Below are positions 1 through 8,706 of a DNA stretch of 64,000 nt, piece by piece. Each line of letters starts with the position of its first letter. Within the stretch, counting starts at the first letter, position 1. The notes under the pieces were generated by a model, which saw nothing but the letters and a program-made list of their open reading frames with translations, searched no databases and was not told the origin of the DNA. Source of the stretch: Rhodospirillales bacterium (GTDB lineage: Bacteria; Pseudomonadota; Alphaproteobacteria; Reyranellales; Reyranellaceae); contig WHTW01000021.1 of the NCBI GenBank assembly GCA_009377525.1, positions 1-64,000 on the forward strand, given 5' to 3'. The translations under genes were made by a program, and so were the position numbers.

Positions 1-70
1 CTCATGAATCATGAGCGAGCCGGAGGCTCGCGGTCCGGAAGAGCATGAGCGGGCCGGAGGGCTGCGCTCC
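1..70. repeat. Dispersed palindromic intergenic repeat, copy 1
   Basis: This stretch carries the modules CATGAGCGAGCCGGAGG, CTCGCGGTCCGGAAGAGC and CATGAGCGGGCCGGAGG, ending in GCTGCGCTCC just after the stop of the leftward acyl-CoA synthetase gene. The same modules recur at 8707-8835, 15361-15410 and 39624-39716. It is non-coding and lies 3' of a gene, as REP/BIME-type repeats do. The element may begin upstream of the window edge. Confidence 0.75.
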
Positions 71-71
71 A

Positions 72-1604
72 CTAAGTGATCGCCGGCTTGTCCGCGCCGA
101 CGAACTGAACCCGAAGCTCGCGTTTCAGCACCTTGCCCGTGGCGTTGCGCGGCAGGACGTCGACGAAGGCGACCGACTGCGGCACCTTGAACTTGGCGAG
201 ATTGCCGAGGCAATGGCGGATGACATCGCCTTCCTCCAGCGTTTCGCCGGGCTTGCGCACGATGACGGCCAGCCCGACCTCGCCCCAGCGCTCGTTGGGC
301 ACGCCGATGACGGCGGCATCGGCGACCGCCGGGATCTGGAACAGCACGTTCTCGACCTCGGCCGGATAAACGTTCTCGCCGCCCGAGATGTACATGTCCT
401 TCCAGCGATCGACGATATAGACGAAGCCTTCCTCGTCCCGGCGCGCGGCGTCGCCGGTATGCAGCCAGCCGTCGGTGAAGGCCTTGGCGGTGGCCTCGGG
501 CTTGTTCCAGTAGCCCGGCGTGATGTTGGGGCCCTTGATCAGCAGCTCGCCAATGCCGCCCGCTGGCACGTCGCGGCTCTCGTCGTCGACGATGCGAATG
601 GCCGTGTGCATCAGCGCCTTGCCGGCCGAACCGACCTTGCGGATGGCGTCTGCGGCATCGAGCATGGTGCCGGCGGGGCTGGTCTCGGTCATGCCCCAGC
701 CCTGGACCAGCGGCACGCCGCGCGCACCCCAGCCTTCCAGGATGGCCAGCGCGCAGGGTGCGCCGCCGACGCCGGCGATCCTGAGGCGCGACAGGTCGGC
801 GGCCTGGAACTTCGGATGATGCATCATGAACTGGTAGGGCGCGGGTACACCGAAGAAGTGGGTGATGCCGAGCGCGGGATCGGAGATGCAGTCGAGCGCC
901 GCGCCGGGATCGAAGGTGCGCATCACCAGGAGGGTGCCGCCGGCATGCAGCACGGGATTGGCGTAGCAATTGAGGCCGCCGGTATGGAACAGCGGCAGGA
1001 TCACGAGCTGCACGGTCTCGGGCGTGATCATTGCCGGAATGCCGAGGTTCACGCAGTTCCAGAAGTTCATGCCGTGCGTGATGATGGCGCCCTTGGGATG
1101 TCCGGTCGTGCCGGACGTGTACATCACCATGGCGATGTCGTCGTGGCTGAGCACGACCGGCGGGGCAGCTGGGGGCGCCGACGCCAGCGCCCGCTCGTAG
1201 GCGCTGTCTGGCCGGTCGTGATCGATCTCGAGCAGATGCGTCGAAAGCTGTCGAGACTGGTCGGCGAAGCTCTTGTCGTGGATCAGGAGCGACGGCGTCG
1301 AATCGGACAGGATGTACTGCAGCTCCGGCACGGCGAGCCGCCAGTTGAGCGGCAGCATGACGGCGCCCAGCCGTCCGCAGGCAAACTGCAGCTCGAAATA
1401 TTCCGCGCAATTGGGCGCCAGCAGGGCGACACGATCGCCTTTGCCGATGCCTCTGGCGGCGAGCGCAGCCGCAAGCCTGTCGATGCGGGCATGGAGGCCG
1501 GCGTAGCTGACCCTGCGATTGGTCTGCAGGTCATGGATCGCAAGCCTGCCCGGCCGACGGCCGGCGTGATGGGCGATCCAGTCGTAGTAGGGAATGGCGG
1601 GCAT
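72..1604 (-). CDS. Acyl-CoA synthetase (AMP-forming, class I adenylate-forming family)
   Basis: A 510-residue adenylate-forming ligase predicted to join a carboxylic acid to CoA through an acyl-AMP intermediate in the cytoplasm. The P-loop-like motif YTSGTTGHPKG lies near residues 162-172, a GWGMTETSP motif follows, and the C-terminal hinge and lysine region reads RNATGKVLKREL. The start at ATG 1604 was chosen because the family usually begins close to this Met (MPAIPYYDW); a longer in-frame extension to 1685 has no family character. It is a paralogue of the ligase at 1889-3448, with the same C-terminal layout (GGENVYPAEVEN). The acid substrate cannot be told from sequence; fatty, aryl or dicarboxylic acids are all possible. 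Confidence 0.9.
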   Translation of the reverse strand: MPAIPYYDWIAHHAGRRPGRLAIHDLQTNRRVSYAGLHARIDRLAAALAARGIGKGDRVALLAPNCAEYFELQFACGRLGAVMLPLNWRLAVPELQYILSDSTPSLLIHDKSFADQSRQLSTHLLEIDHDRPDSAYERALASAPPAAPPVVLSHDDIAMVMYTSGTTGHPKGAIITHGMNFWNCVNLGIPAMITPETVQLVILPLFHTGGLNCYANPVLHAGGTLLVMRTFDPGAALDCISDPALGITHFFGVPAPYQFMMHHPKFQAADLSRLRIAGVGGAPCALAILEGWGARGVPLVQGWGMTETSPAGTMLDAADAIRKVGSAGKALMHTAIRIVDDESRDVPAGGIGELLIKGPNITPGYWNKPEATAKAFTDGWLHTGDAARRDEEGFVYIVDRWKDMYISGGENVYPAEVENVLFQIPAVADAAVIGVPNERWGEVGLAVIVRKPGETLEEGDVIRHCLGNLAKFKVPQSVAFVDVLPRNATGKVLKRELRVQFVGADKPAIT

Positions 1605-1675
1605 CTCAGATTGACTTGAATTCGAAGGGCCATGCGCCTTCAATGGCGCACCTTGCCTTATAAACGGGGGATACA

Positions 1676-1879
1676 GTGTTCTCACTCATCAAGGATCTCG
1701 GCCTTCGCGTTGCCGCCAAGCAGGAGGCGGTGCCGTTCCTGATCTCCTTCGCCATCGCCGAGTTCTTCTTCAAGTTCAAGAGTTTCGCGCTCGAGTGCCT
1801 GGCCTTCCTGGCCGTCTGGTTCGTGCTGAGCTTCCTGCAATCCCTCGTCTTCCCGCACACCAAGGAACAGCGCTCCTGA
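1676..1879 (+). CDS. Small hydrophobic membrane protein, unknown function
   Basis: A 67-residue protein with a GTG start (MFSLIKDLGLRVAAKQEAV). Residues about 20-58 are strongly hydrophobic and form one or two membrane segments (FLISFAIAEFFFKFKS, ECLAFLAVWFVLSFLQSL), with a charged tail ending KEQRS. It sits alone on the plus strand between two leftward acyl-CoA synthetase genes, so it is transcribed from the short gap at 1605-1675. The length, the absence of low-complexity character and the clean hydrophobic pattern favour a real gene over a chance frame. I recognise no named family. A link to the neighbouring ligases is only positional. Confidence 0.6.
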   Translation: MFSLIKDLGLRVAAKQEAVPFLISFAIAEFFFKFKSFALECLAFLAVWFVLSFLQSLVFPHTKEQRS

Positions 1880-1888
1880 GCCTCCGGC

Positions 1889-3448
1889 TCAGTTCACCGC
1901 CTTGGTGAAGCCCTTCCAATAGGGCTCGCGCAGTTGCCGCTTCAGCACCTTGCCGGCGCCCGAGAGCGGCAACGGCGTGTCGCGGAAGTCGATGCTGCGC
2001 GGGCACTTGTAGCCGGCGATCTGGCTGCGGCAGTGCTCCATGACGTCGTCGACGCTGAGCGCGACGCCGGGCTTGGGGACAATGATGGCGTGTACGTGCT
2101 CGCCCCAGCGCTCGTCCGGCACGCCGATCACCGCCACTTCGCTCACGCCGGCCAGCAGCGATATCGCGTTCTCGACCTCGGCCGAGTAGACGTTCTCGCC
2201 GCCCGAGATGATCATGTCCTTGAGCCGGTCGACGATATAGACGAAGCCTTGGTCGTCCATGTAGGCGCCGTCGCCGGAATAGTACCAGCCGTCCTTGAGC
2301 ACGGCCTCGGTCTCGGCCGGCTTGTTCCAGTAACCTTCCATGATGTTGGCGCCGCGGATCGCGAGCTCACCCGCGGTGCCGCGCGGCACTTCCTCGCGAT
2401 TGGCATCGACAACCTTGATCTCGCAGCCCAAGGCCACCTGGCCGCAGGACTTGAGCCTGCCGGCGAACGGGCCGTCGAGTGTGGTGTAGCGCGGATCGAG
2501 CAGGGTCACGATAGGCGCCGCCTCGGTCATGCCGTAGGCATGCATCAGCTTCACGTGCGGCATCACCTGCATGGCCCGCCGCAGTACGCCCTCGGGCATC
2601 GGCGAGGCGCCGTACAGGATGAACTGCAGCGTGCGCATGTCGAACTCGGCGAAGCGCGGGTGGTTGACGATCATGTTGATCATGGTCGGCACGAACTGCG
2701 CGTGCGTCACCTTCTCGGTCTGGATGGTCTGCAGCACCTCGACCGGCTCGAAGCGCGGCACGAAAGCGTGGCGTCCGCCTGACATGGTGACGCCGAAGGT
2801 CGAGGCGCCGTCGGCGAGATGGAACATCGGCCCGGAGTGGATGTAGGTCGTGTCGCCGGTGAAGCCGACGCCGGCCACGCCGTTCAGCGCGTTCACCACC
2901 AGGTTGGTGTGGGTGAGCATCACGCCCTTGGAGCGTCCCGTTGTGCCGCCGGTATAGAAAAGACCCGCCAGGTCGTCATTGGCCGCGCCGACATCGAGCG
3001 CCGGATCGTAGTTGGTGAGGTCCTCGAAATGCAGCAGGCCTTCCGGGCCGGACGTGTCGTCGAGCCAGATGACCTCGCGCACGCCCGGCATCTTGTCCTC
3101 GAGCGGCGTCAGGTGGTGCGACATGGCGGCATCGACGAACAGCGCCACGGCGCCCGAATCGGACAGGATGTACTCGATCTCCGGCGCGGCAAGCCGGGTG
3201 TTGATCGGCACCATGGCCACGCCGATCCAGGGGATGGCATACATCAGCTCGAAGTAGCGGTCGCTGTTGAGCGCCAGGATCGCCACCCGGTCGCCGGGTC
3301 GCACGCCCAGCGCGAATAGTGCGCCGGCGATGCGGCTCACCCGGTCCATCGTCTGCTGCCAGGTGCGGCGGCGGCCGGCGAAGTGGGTCGAGATGCCGTT
3401 GGGCTTGGTCTGGGCGGCGCGGCGTAGTCCCTGGGTCAGTGCAAACAT
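1889..3448 (-). CDS. Acyl-CoA synthetase (AMP-forming), second paralogue
   Basis: A 519-residue AMP-forming CoA ligase starting MFALTQGLRRAAQ. The phosphate-binding loop reads YTGGTTGRSKGVMLTH, with Gly in place of the usual Ser after YT, a tolerated variant. HAYGMTEAAP is the adenine/acyl-pocket motif, YYSGDGAYMD the ribose-binding region, and GAGKVLKRQL holds the catalytic lysine. It runs in the same direction as the ligase at 72-1604 and both share the GGENVY(P/S)AEVEN hinge, but they are interrupted by the opposite-strand small membrane gene, so they are not a simple operon. The role is inferred as carboxylic acid activation for beta-oxidation-like degradation; the substrate is unknown. 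Confidence 0.9.
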   Translation of the reverse strand: MFALTQGLRRAAQTKPNGISTHFAGRRRTWQQTMDRVSRIAGALFALGVRPGDRVAILALNSDRYFELMYAIPWIGVAMVPINTRLAAPEIEYILSDSGAVALFVDAAMSHHLTPLEDKMPGVREVIWLDDTSGPEGLLHFEDLTNYDPALDVGAANDDLAGLFYTGGTTGRSKGVMLTHTNLVVNALNGVAGVGFTGDTTYIHSGPMFHLADGASTFGVTMSGGRHAFVPRFEPVEVLQTIQTEKVTHAQFVPTMINMIVNHPRFAEFDMRTLQFILYGASPMPEGVLRRAMQVMPHVKLMHAYGMTEAAPIVTLLDPRYTTLDGPFAGRLKSCGQVALGCEIKVVDANREEVPRGTAGELAIRGANIMEGYWNKPAETEAVLKDGWYYSGDGAYMDDQGFVYIVDRLKDMIISGGENVYSAEVENAISLLAGVSEVAVIGVPDERWGEHVHAIIVPKPGVALSVDDVMEHCRSQIAGYKCPRSIDFRDTPLPLSGAGKVLKRQLREPYWKGFTKAVN

Positions 3449-3494
3449 GGTGAGATGCTAGAGCACCGTCCGTGCAGCTTGAAACAGTTTTCCT

Positions 3495-3619
3495 CCGTCA
3501 TCCCGACCGGAGCCTCGCGAAGCGAGGCGTAGTGGAGGGACCTGTTCTCGCGGCGCCGGCGGCAAAAAAGAGGTCCCTCGACTACGCCACCCTGCGGGTG
3601 GCTTCGCTCGGGATGACGG
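3495..3619. repeat. Long imperfect hairpin repeat (CGTCATCCCGA type)
   Basis: Two 49-base arms, 3495-3543 and 3571-3619, are inverted copies. The outer ends CCGTCATCCCGA and TCGGGATGACGG and the inner ends GGAGGGACCT and AGGTCCCTCG pair, with imperfect middles. The spacer of 27 bases is GC-rich. The element lies between the divergent acyl-CoA synthetase and P450 genes. Hairpins with this CGTCATCCCGA terminus are widespread intergenic repeats in proteobacterial genomes; function here is unknown. Confidence 0.8.
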
Positions 3620-3663
3620 CAAAGGGGAAGCACCCTCGTTCGGTTCGTGCTAAGGAAATGGCC

Positions 3664-4902
3664 ATGAACGACATGACCCCGCCCGTCGCGAATGGCACGC
3701 CGCTCGAGTTCAATCCGCTCGATCCGGCCTTCATCGCCGACCCCTATCCGTTCTATCGCCGCCTGCGCGAGACGGCACCGGTCTTCAAGACGCCGCAGGG
3801 GTTCTGGCTGATCACGCGCTACGAGGACGTGGCTTTCGCCCTGCGCGACAAGCGCTTCGGCAAGGACTTCGTCGGCAACATTCAGCGTCGCTATGGCGAC
3901 ATCGACCGCATGAGCGAGCCGGCCATCGCCAGCCTCGCGCGCACCATGCTGGTGCAGGATCCGCCCGACCATACGCGGCTCCGCGGCCTGGTCACCAAGG
4001 CCTTTACCGCCCGCCGCGTCGCCGACATGCGGCCGCGCATCAGGAAGATCGTCGACGAGCAGCTCGATCGCGTGGCCGACAAGGGCGAGATGGACGTCAT
4101 GCGCGACCTCGCCCATCGCCTGCCGGTGATCGTGATCTGCGATATGCTGGGCATCCCCGAGGATCACCGCGCGCCGTTCCTGGCCGGCAGCAACGTCAAC
4201 GGCCGCATCCTCGAGCCGGTGCCGATGACCCGCGAGGAGATCGACCAGGCCAACCTCAACACCCAGATGGCGGGTGTCTACTTCCGGCAGCTCTGCGAGC
4301 TGCGCCGCCGCGAGCCGCAGGACGATCTCACCACCGAGCTGGTCCGCGCCGAGGAGGCGGGCGACAAGCTCACCGCCGAGGAGCTGGAGGCCAATATCGG
4401 CCTGCTGTTCGGCGCCGGCCACGAGACCACCACGAACCTGATCGGCAACGGCCTCTTGGCGCTGCATCGCCAGCCCGACCAGTGGGAGCGACTGAAGGCC
4501 GACCCGTCGCTGATCGCCAACGCCGTCGAGGAGCTGCTGCGCTACGATTCGTCGGTACAGCTCACCGGCCGCGTCACCAACACCGAGGTTGAGATCGGCG
4601 GCGTGAAGCTGGCCGAGCACGAGAGCATCGTGGCCCTCTTGGGCGCGGCCAACCGCGATCCGGCGCAGTATCCCGATCCGGACCGGCTCGATGTCGGCCG
4701 CGAGCACATCAGGCCGATGTCGTTCGGCGGCGGCATCCACCATTGTCTGGGCGCCCAGCTTGCCCGCCTTGAAGCGGAGCTGGTCTTTGCCGCCTTGATC
4801 GAGCGCATGCCGAACCTCACCTTGCCGGAGAAGGACACGCCGGCCTGGCGGCGCAGCTTCACCCTGCGCGGGCTGAGCAGGCTGCCGGCGGTGTGGCACT
4901 AG
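3664..4902 (+). CDS. Cytochrome P450 (bacterial class I type)
   Basis: A 412-residue soluble P450 predicted to insert one oxygen atom into an organic substrate using electrons from a ferredoxin partner. The heme-binding loop reads FGGGIHHCLGAQLARLE, with Cys361 as thiolate ligand. The I-helix oxygen-activation motif is GAGHETT, and the K-helix ExxR appears in VEELLRYDSSVQ. The Met at 3664 is preceded by AAGGA seven bases upstream, which favours it over ATG 3658; the frame stays open far upstream through the hairpin repeat, which is not coding. No ferredoxin or reductase gene is adjacent. It ends 15 bases before the PP2C gene, so the two may be cotranscribed. The substrate cannot be deduced. 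Confidence 0.93.
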   Translation: MNDMTPPVANGTPLEFNPLDPAFIADPYPFYRRLRETAPVFKTPQGFWLITRYEDVAFALRDKRFGKDFVGNIQRRYGDIDRMSEPAIASLARTMLVQDPPDHTRLRGLVTKAFTARRVADMRPRIRKIVDEQLDRVADKGEMDVMRDLAHRLPVIVICDMLGIPEDHRAPFLAGSNVNGRILEPVPMTREEIDQANLNTQMAGVYFRQLCELRRREPQDDLTTELVRAEEAGDKLTAEELEANIGLLFGAGHETTTNLIGNGLLALHRQPDQWERLKADPSLIANAVEELLRYDSSVQLTGRVTNTEVEIGGVKLAEHESIVALLGAANRDPAQYPDPDRLDVGREHIRPMSFGGGIHHCLGAQLARLEAELVFAALIERMPNLTLPEKDTPAWRRSFTLRGLSRLPAVWH

Positions 4903-4917
4903 AAGTGGGCATCGGAC

Positions 4918-5625
4918 ATGGCGGGACGATGGCGGGGCGAGGGCGGCCAGCATCAGGGCGCCCGGCCCTATCAGGAAGACAGTTGGGCGCTGCGCACGCT
5001 GGGTGACGGCTCGCTGCTGGCCGTGATCGCCGATGGCATGGGCGGTCATGCCGGCGGTGCGGTGGCCAGCAAGGTCGCGGTCGAGGCCTTCGTCCACGCC
5101 GTCGAGCAGGGCGGCGGCCTGCCGGACGGACTTCAGGAGGCCAATGACGCGGTCGGCCGGACCGCCGCGGGCAAGGCCGAGCTTTCTGGCATGGGCGCGA
5201 CCCTGGTGGCGGTGCAGGTGCGCGGCGACGAGGTGCGTTGGATCAGCGTGGGCGATTCGCCGTTCTTCCTGGTGTCGTCCGGCCGCATCGAGAGGTTGAA
5301 CGCCGACCACTCGATGGCGCCGCAGATCGACGCCCTGGTCAGGCGCGGCATGCTGACGGAGGACGAGGCCGAGCATCATCCCGGCCGCCATACGTTGCGC
5401 GAGGCCGTGATGGGCCAGCCGCTCAGCCTCATCGACAAGGGCAGCCGCACGCTCGGCCCGGACGTCAAGCTGCTGCTGTGCAGCGACGGCGTGCAGTCGC
5501 TCAGCGAAGCGGAGATCGCGGCCAGCGCCATCAAGCCGGTCGACGGGTTGATCAAAGCCGTGTTGGCGGCCGCCAAGGAGCATCAGGACAACATCACGGT
5601 GATCAAGCTGGAGCGCGCGCGATGA
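4918..5625 (+). CDS. PP2C-family serine/threonine protein phosphatase
   Basis: A 235-residue Mg/Mn-dependent protein phosphatase, single domain without membrane segments. PP2C motifs occur in order: the N-terminal acidic motif RPYQEDSWA, the metal-binding motif IADGMGGHAGG, the SVGDSPFF strand, the LLLCSDGVQSL motif and the terminal DNITVIKL. Family members reverse Ser/Thr phosphorylation. No partner kinase gene lies within the window, so its target is unknown. Its TGA overlaps the ATG of the asparaginase gene (ATGA at 5622-5625), implying translational coupling, and the P450 gene ends 15 bases upstream. Confidence 0.9.
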   Translation: MAGRWRGEGGQHQGARPYQEDSWALRTLGDGSLLAVIADGMGGHAGGAVASKVAVEAFVHAVEQGGGLPDGLQEANDAVGRTAAGKAELSGMGATLVAVQVRGDEVRWISVGDSPFFLVSSGRIERLNADHSMAPQIDALVRRGMLTEDEAEHHPGRHTLREAVMGQPLSLIDKGSRTLGPDVKLLLCSDGVQSLSEAEIAASAIKPVDGLIKAVLAAAKEHQDNITVIKLERAR

Positions 5626-6620
5626 GCAAGCCGGTCGTCATCGAGGTGACGCGTGGGCCGGTGATCGAGAGCCGGCACGAGGGTATCGCGGCGGTCGTGA
5701 AGCCTGACGGTTCGGTCGTGGCGTCGTGGGGCGACATCGACTCTCTCATCCTGCCGCGCTCGGCCAACAAGCCGATCCAGGCCATGGCGTTCGTCGAAAG
5801 CGGCGCCGTCGAGCACTTCGGTCTCGGCGACGAGCATATCGCGCTGGCCTGCGCCTCGCACAGTGGCGAGAAGCGGCACGTCGAGACAGTGCGCGCGTGG
5901 CTCGCCAAGGTGGGCTTGAGCGAGGCGGACCTCGAATGCGGTACCCACGCGCCGCGCCTGCAGGGCACGATCGATGAGCTGGCGCGCGAGGGCAGGACAC
6001 CGACGCCGGCGTTCAACAACTGCTCGGGCAAGCACAGCGGCTTCCTGACCACGGCCGTGCAATACGACGAGCCGATCAAGGGCTACATCAAGTACAACCA
6101 TCCGGTGCAGCGCCGACTGCGCGAGATCATGACCGATCTCTGCGGCACGGACGCCAATGCCTTTCCCTATGGCACCGACGGCTGCGGAATTCCCACCCTG
6201 GCGACGCCGCTGAAAAGCCTGGCGCGCGCCTTGGCCAACATGGCCGAGCCGTCGCGCCTGTCGAACAAGCACGCCGAGGCGGCGGGGCGAATCCGCGCTG
6301 CCATCAGCGCCGAGCCTTTCATGATGGCGGGCACCGGCCGTTTCTGCACGCGCATCAATGCGGCGCTGCCCGGCGTGGCGCAGATCAAGACCGGCGCTGA
6401 GGGCGTGTTCTGCGGCATGCTGCCGACGCTTGGCCTGGGTGTGGCGATCAAGATGTGGGACGGCGCCGCCCGCGCCGCCGAGGTGGCGATGGCGAACCTG
6501 CTCGACCATCTTGGCGTGCTGCCGGCCGGCCAGCGCGACGAGATCGTCCATCCGCCGGTGAAGAACGTCGTCGGCCTGCTGGTCGGCGAGATGCGTCCGG
6601 CCAAGAGCTGGCTGGGATGA
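5622..6620 (+). CDS. L-asparaginase, type II rhizobial family
   Basis: A 332-residue protein of the asparaginase II family first known from Rhizobium etli, unrelated to E. coli AnsA/AnsB. It is expected to hydrolyse L-asparagine to aspartate and ammonia. Recognisable blocks are RSANKPIQAMAFVESGA, ACASHSGEKRHV, NNCSGKHSGF and GTDGCGIPTLATPL, with a C-terminal GAEGVFCGMLP. The start ATG overlaps the stop of the PP2C gene, and its own TGA overlaps the next gene's ATG (6617), so three genes in a row are coupled. The family assignment is firm; the substrate is taken from the family. Confidence 0.88.
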   Translation: MSKPVVIEVTRGPVIESRHEGIAAVVKPDGSVVASWGDIDSLILPRSANKPIQAMAFVESGAVEHFGLGDEHIALACASHSGEKRHVETVRAWLAKVGLSEADLECGTHAPRLQGTIDELAREGRTPTPAFNNCSGKHSGFLTTAVQYDEPIKGYIKYNHPVQRRLREIMTDLCGTDANAFPYGTDGCGIPTLATPLKSLARALANMAEPSRLSNKHAEAAGRIRAAISAEPFMMAGTGRFCTRINAALPGVAQIKTGAEGVFCGMLPTLGLGVAIKMWDGAARAAEVAMANLLDHLGVLPAGQRDEIVHPPVKNVVGLLVGEMRPAKSWLG

Positions 6621-7909
6621 TTCGACCGGCGGATGCGAGCGTTGCGCTCGACATCCTGGAGATCGGCGCACGCGGCGACGGCATCGCCGAGCGCGAGGGA
6701 CGCCGCTACTTCGTGCCCTTCACCCTGCCGGGCGAGACCGTCATGGCCGCGCCGCGCGACAAGCGGGGCGAAGGGATTGCCGCCGATCTTCTGGAAGTCC
6801 TCGCGCCGTCGCGCCATCGCGAACCGGCGCCCTGTGCACACTTCAGGGTCTGTGGCGGCTGCGCCCTGCAGCATTGGCGTCGCGACGCCTATACAGCCTG
6901 GAAGGTCGAGCTGATCACCCGCTCGCTGGCGCAACGCGGCGTCGACGCGCCGCGCTTCGAACCGCCTCTGGTCGGCGCGCCCGGCGAGCGGCGTCGCGCC
7001 GACTTCGTGCTGCGCCGGCAAGGCAGGCGCGTGCTTGCCGGTTTCCACGAGCGCACGAGCCTGCGTATCGTCGATGTCGGGGTCTGCGTCGTTGCCCGGC
7101 CGACCCTTGGCGCGCTTCTGGAGCCGTTGCGGACCGCCCTGTCATCGATCCTGCCGGATGGCGCGGTGGCCGATGCCGTGGTCAACGAGACCGACAGCGG
7201 CATCGACCTGTTGCTGCGGCCGCACAGACGTCTCGACCTGTCGTTGGAACGGCGCGAGGCGCTGGTGGCGCTGGCCGAACGCGCCGACCTGGCGCGGCTG
7301 AGCTGGGGCGACCGGGCGTCGGCCGAGCCCGTCGTCGTGCGCCGCCCGCCGCTTCTTCTGTTCGGCGACGCTCGTGTCGAGCCGCCGCCCGGAGCTTTCC
7401 TTCAGGCAACCAAGCGTGCCGAGCAGGCCATGCGCGCCGCGGTCGCGGCATGGGCTGGGGACGCTTCGCGGCTTGCCGACCTGTTTGCCGGTGTGGGAGC
7501 GCTGTCGATCGGCCGGCCAGGAAAGGCCGCGCTGTTCGAAAGCGACAAGCCGGCCGTTGCTGCGGCTGAAGCGGCGGCGCGCCGGTTGGGCGGGCGGGTG
7601 ACTGTCGAGCGGCGCGATCTCTTCCGCAATCCGCTGACAGCGGCGGAGCTCAATGGCTTCGACGCCGTGCTGCTCGATCCGCCGCGCGCCGGGGCGGCCG
7701 CGCAGTCGGCCGAGCTGGCGCGTTCGAAGGTGGCGCGCATGGTCTACGCTTCGTGCGATCCCGGCAGCTTCGCGCGTGACGCGCGCAGCTTGCAGGAGGG
7801 CGGATACCGGCTGGAGAAACTGCTGCCGATCGATCAGTTCCTGTGGTCGGCGCATGTCGAGTTGATTGCGCTGTTCGCCCACGCGCCGCTAAGGTCGGCC
7901 AAGATTTGA
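6617..7909 (+). CDS. 23S rRNA (uracil-5)-type class I RNA methyltransferase (RumA/RlmD-like)
   Basis: A 430-residue SAM-dependent RNA m5U methyltransferase. An N-terminal TRAM-like beta domain (DILEIGARGDGIAER...FTLPGETV) is followed by an iron-sulfur cysteine cluster motif CAHFRVCGGCALQHW, then a Rossmann fold with FAGVGALSIG and the catalytic region DPPRAGAAAQ and YASCDPGSFARD, whose Cys should attack the uracil C6. The start ATG 6617 overlaps the asparaginase stop. The protein is shorter in its central domain than E. coli RlmD-type enzymes. Whether it modifies 23S rRNA position 1939, another site or tRNA is not decidable here. Confidence 0.88.
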   Translation: MIRPADASVALDILEIGARGDGIAEREGRRYFVPFTLPGETVMAAPRDKRGEGIAADLLEVLAPSRHREPAPCAHFRVCGGCALQHWRRDAYTAWKVELITRSLAQRGVDAPRFEPPLVGAPGERRRADFVLRRQGRRVLAGFHERTSLRIVDVGVCVVARPTLGALLEPLRTALSSILPDGAVADAVVNETDSGIDLLLRPHRRLDLSLERREALVALAERADLARLSWGDRASAEPVVVRRPPLLLFGDARVEPPPGAFLQATKRAEQAMRAAVAAWAGDASRLADLFAGVGALSIGRPGKAALFESDKPAVAAAEAAARRLGGRVTVERRDLFRNPLTAAELNGFDAVLLDPPRAGAAAQSAELARSKVARMVYASCDPGSFARDARSLQEGGYRLEKLLPIDQFLWSAHVELIALFAHAPLRSAKI

Positions 7910-7937
7910 GAAACGTTGAAGGCGAGGAGACGGCGCG

Positions 7938-8705
7938 ATGATGTTCGATCTGACCGGCAAGGTGGCAGTGGTGACCGGCGGCAGCCGCGGCATCGGCCGC
8001 TCGATCTGCGAGCAGATGGCGGCGCACGGCGCCAAGGTCGTCGTGTCGAGCCGCAAGCTGCCGGCCTGCGAGGAGGTCGTGAAGGCCATCAAGGCCAACG
8101 GCGGCGAGGCGACCGCCGTTGCCGCCAGCATCTCCGACAAGACGCAGCTCGAGAACCTGGTCGCCGCGGCACGCAAGGCCTACGGCCGGATCGACATCAT
8201 GGTCTGCAACGCCGCCTCCAATCCCTACTTCGGCCCGCTGACCGGGCTCAAGGAGGAGGTGTTCGCCAAGATCATGCAGAACAACGTCATGTCCAACCTG
8301 TGGCTGATGAACATGGTCGGGCCGGAGATGGCCGAACGGAAGGACGGCGTGTTCATCGTCGTGTCGTCGATCGGCGCACTGATCGGCTCGGCGCATATCG
8401 CCGCTTACAACATGAGCAAGGCGGCAGACCTCTCCCTGGTGAAGTCGCTCGCCATGGAATGGGGCAAGCACAACATCCGCGTCAACGCCATCGCGCCCGG
8501 CCTGATCCAGACCGACTTCGCCAAGGCCTTATGGGACAATCCCGACATCCGCCGCGCCAACGAGAGCAAGGCTGCCTTGAAGCGCATCGGCCAGCCCGAC
8601 GACATCGGCGGCGTGGCGGTGTTCCTGGCCTCGAAGGCCGGCAACTTCGTCTGCGGCCAATGCATCATCGCCGACGGTGGCGTGATCGGCTCGGGGGCGG
8701 AGTAG
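7938..8705 (+). CDS. SDR-family NAD(P)-dependent oxidoreductase
   Basis: A 255-residue short-chain dehydrogenase. The cofactor-binding motif TGGSRGIGRSI is near the N terminus, the NAAS stabilising motif follows, and the catalytic Ser-Tyr-Lys set lies in VVSSIGALIG and AAYNMSKAADLSL. The C terminus ends with ADGGVIGSG, typical of 3-oxoacyl-ACP-reductase-like SDRs. Shine-Dalgarno-like AAGGCGAGGAG lies just upstream of the ATG. It is the last gene of the plus-strand run starting at the P450. The substrate is unknown; a hydroxyacyl-CoA or alcohol is plausible given the region. Confidence 0.88.
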   Translation: MMFDLTGKVAVVTGGSRGIGRSICEQMAAHGAKVVVSSRKLPACEEVVKAIKANGGEATAVAASISDKTQLENLVAAARKAYGRIDIMVCNAASNPYFGPLTGLKEEVFAKIMQNNVMSNLWLMNMVGPEMAERKDGVFIVVSSIGALIGSAHIAAYNMSKAADLSLVKSLAMEWGKHNIRVNAIAPGLIQTDFAKALWDNPDIRRANESKAALKRIGQPDDIGGVAVFLASKAGNFVCGQCIIADGGVIGSGAE

Positions 8706-8706
8706 T

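Noticed and set aside
3436-5583. Long open frame on the minus strand (over 700 codons) across the P450 and PP2C genes
   Set aside because: It is antisense to two motif-complete genes, has the His/Arg/Asp-rich composition of a high-GC shadow frame, and shows no domain.
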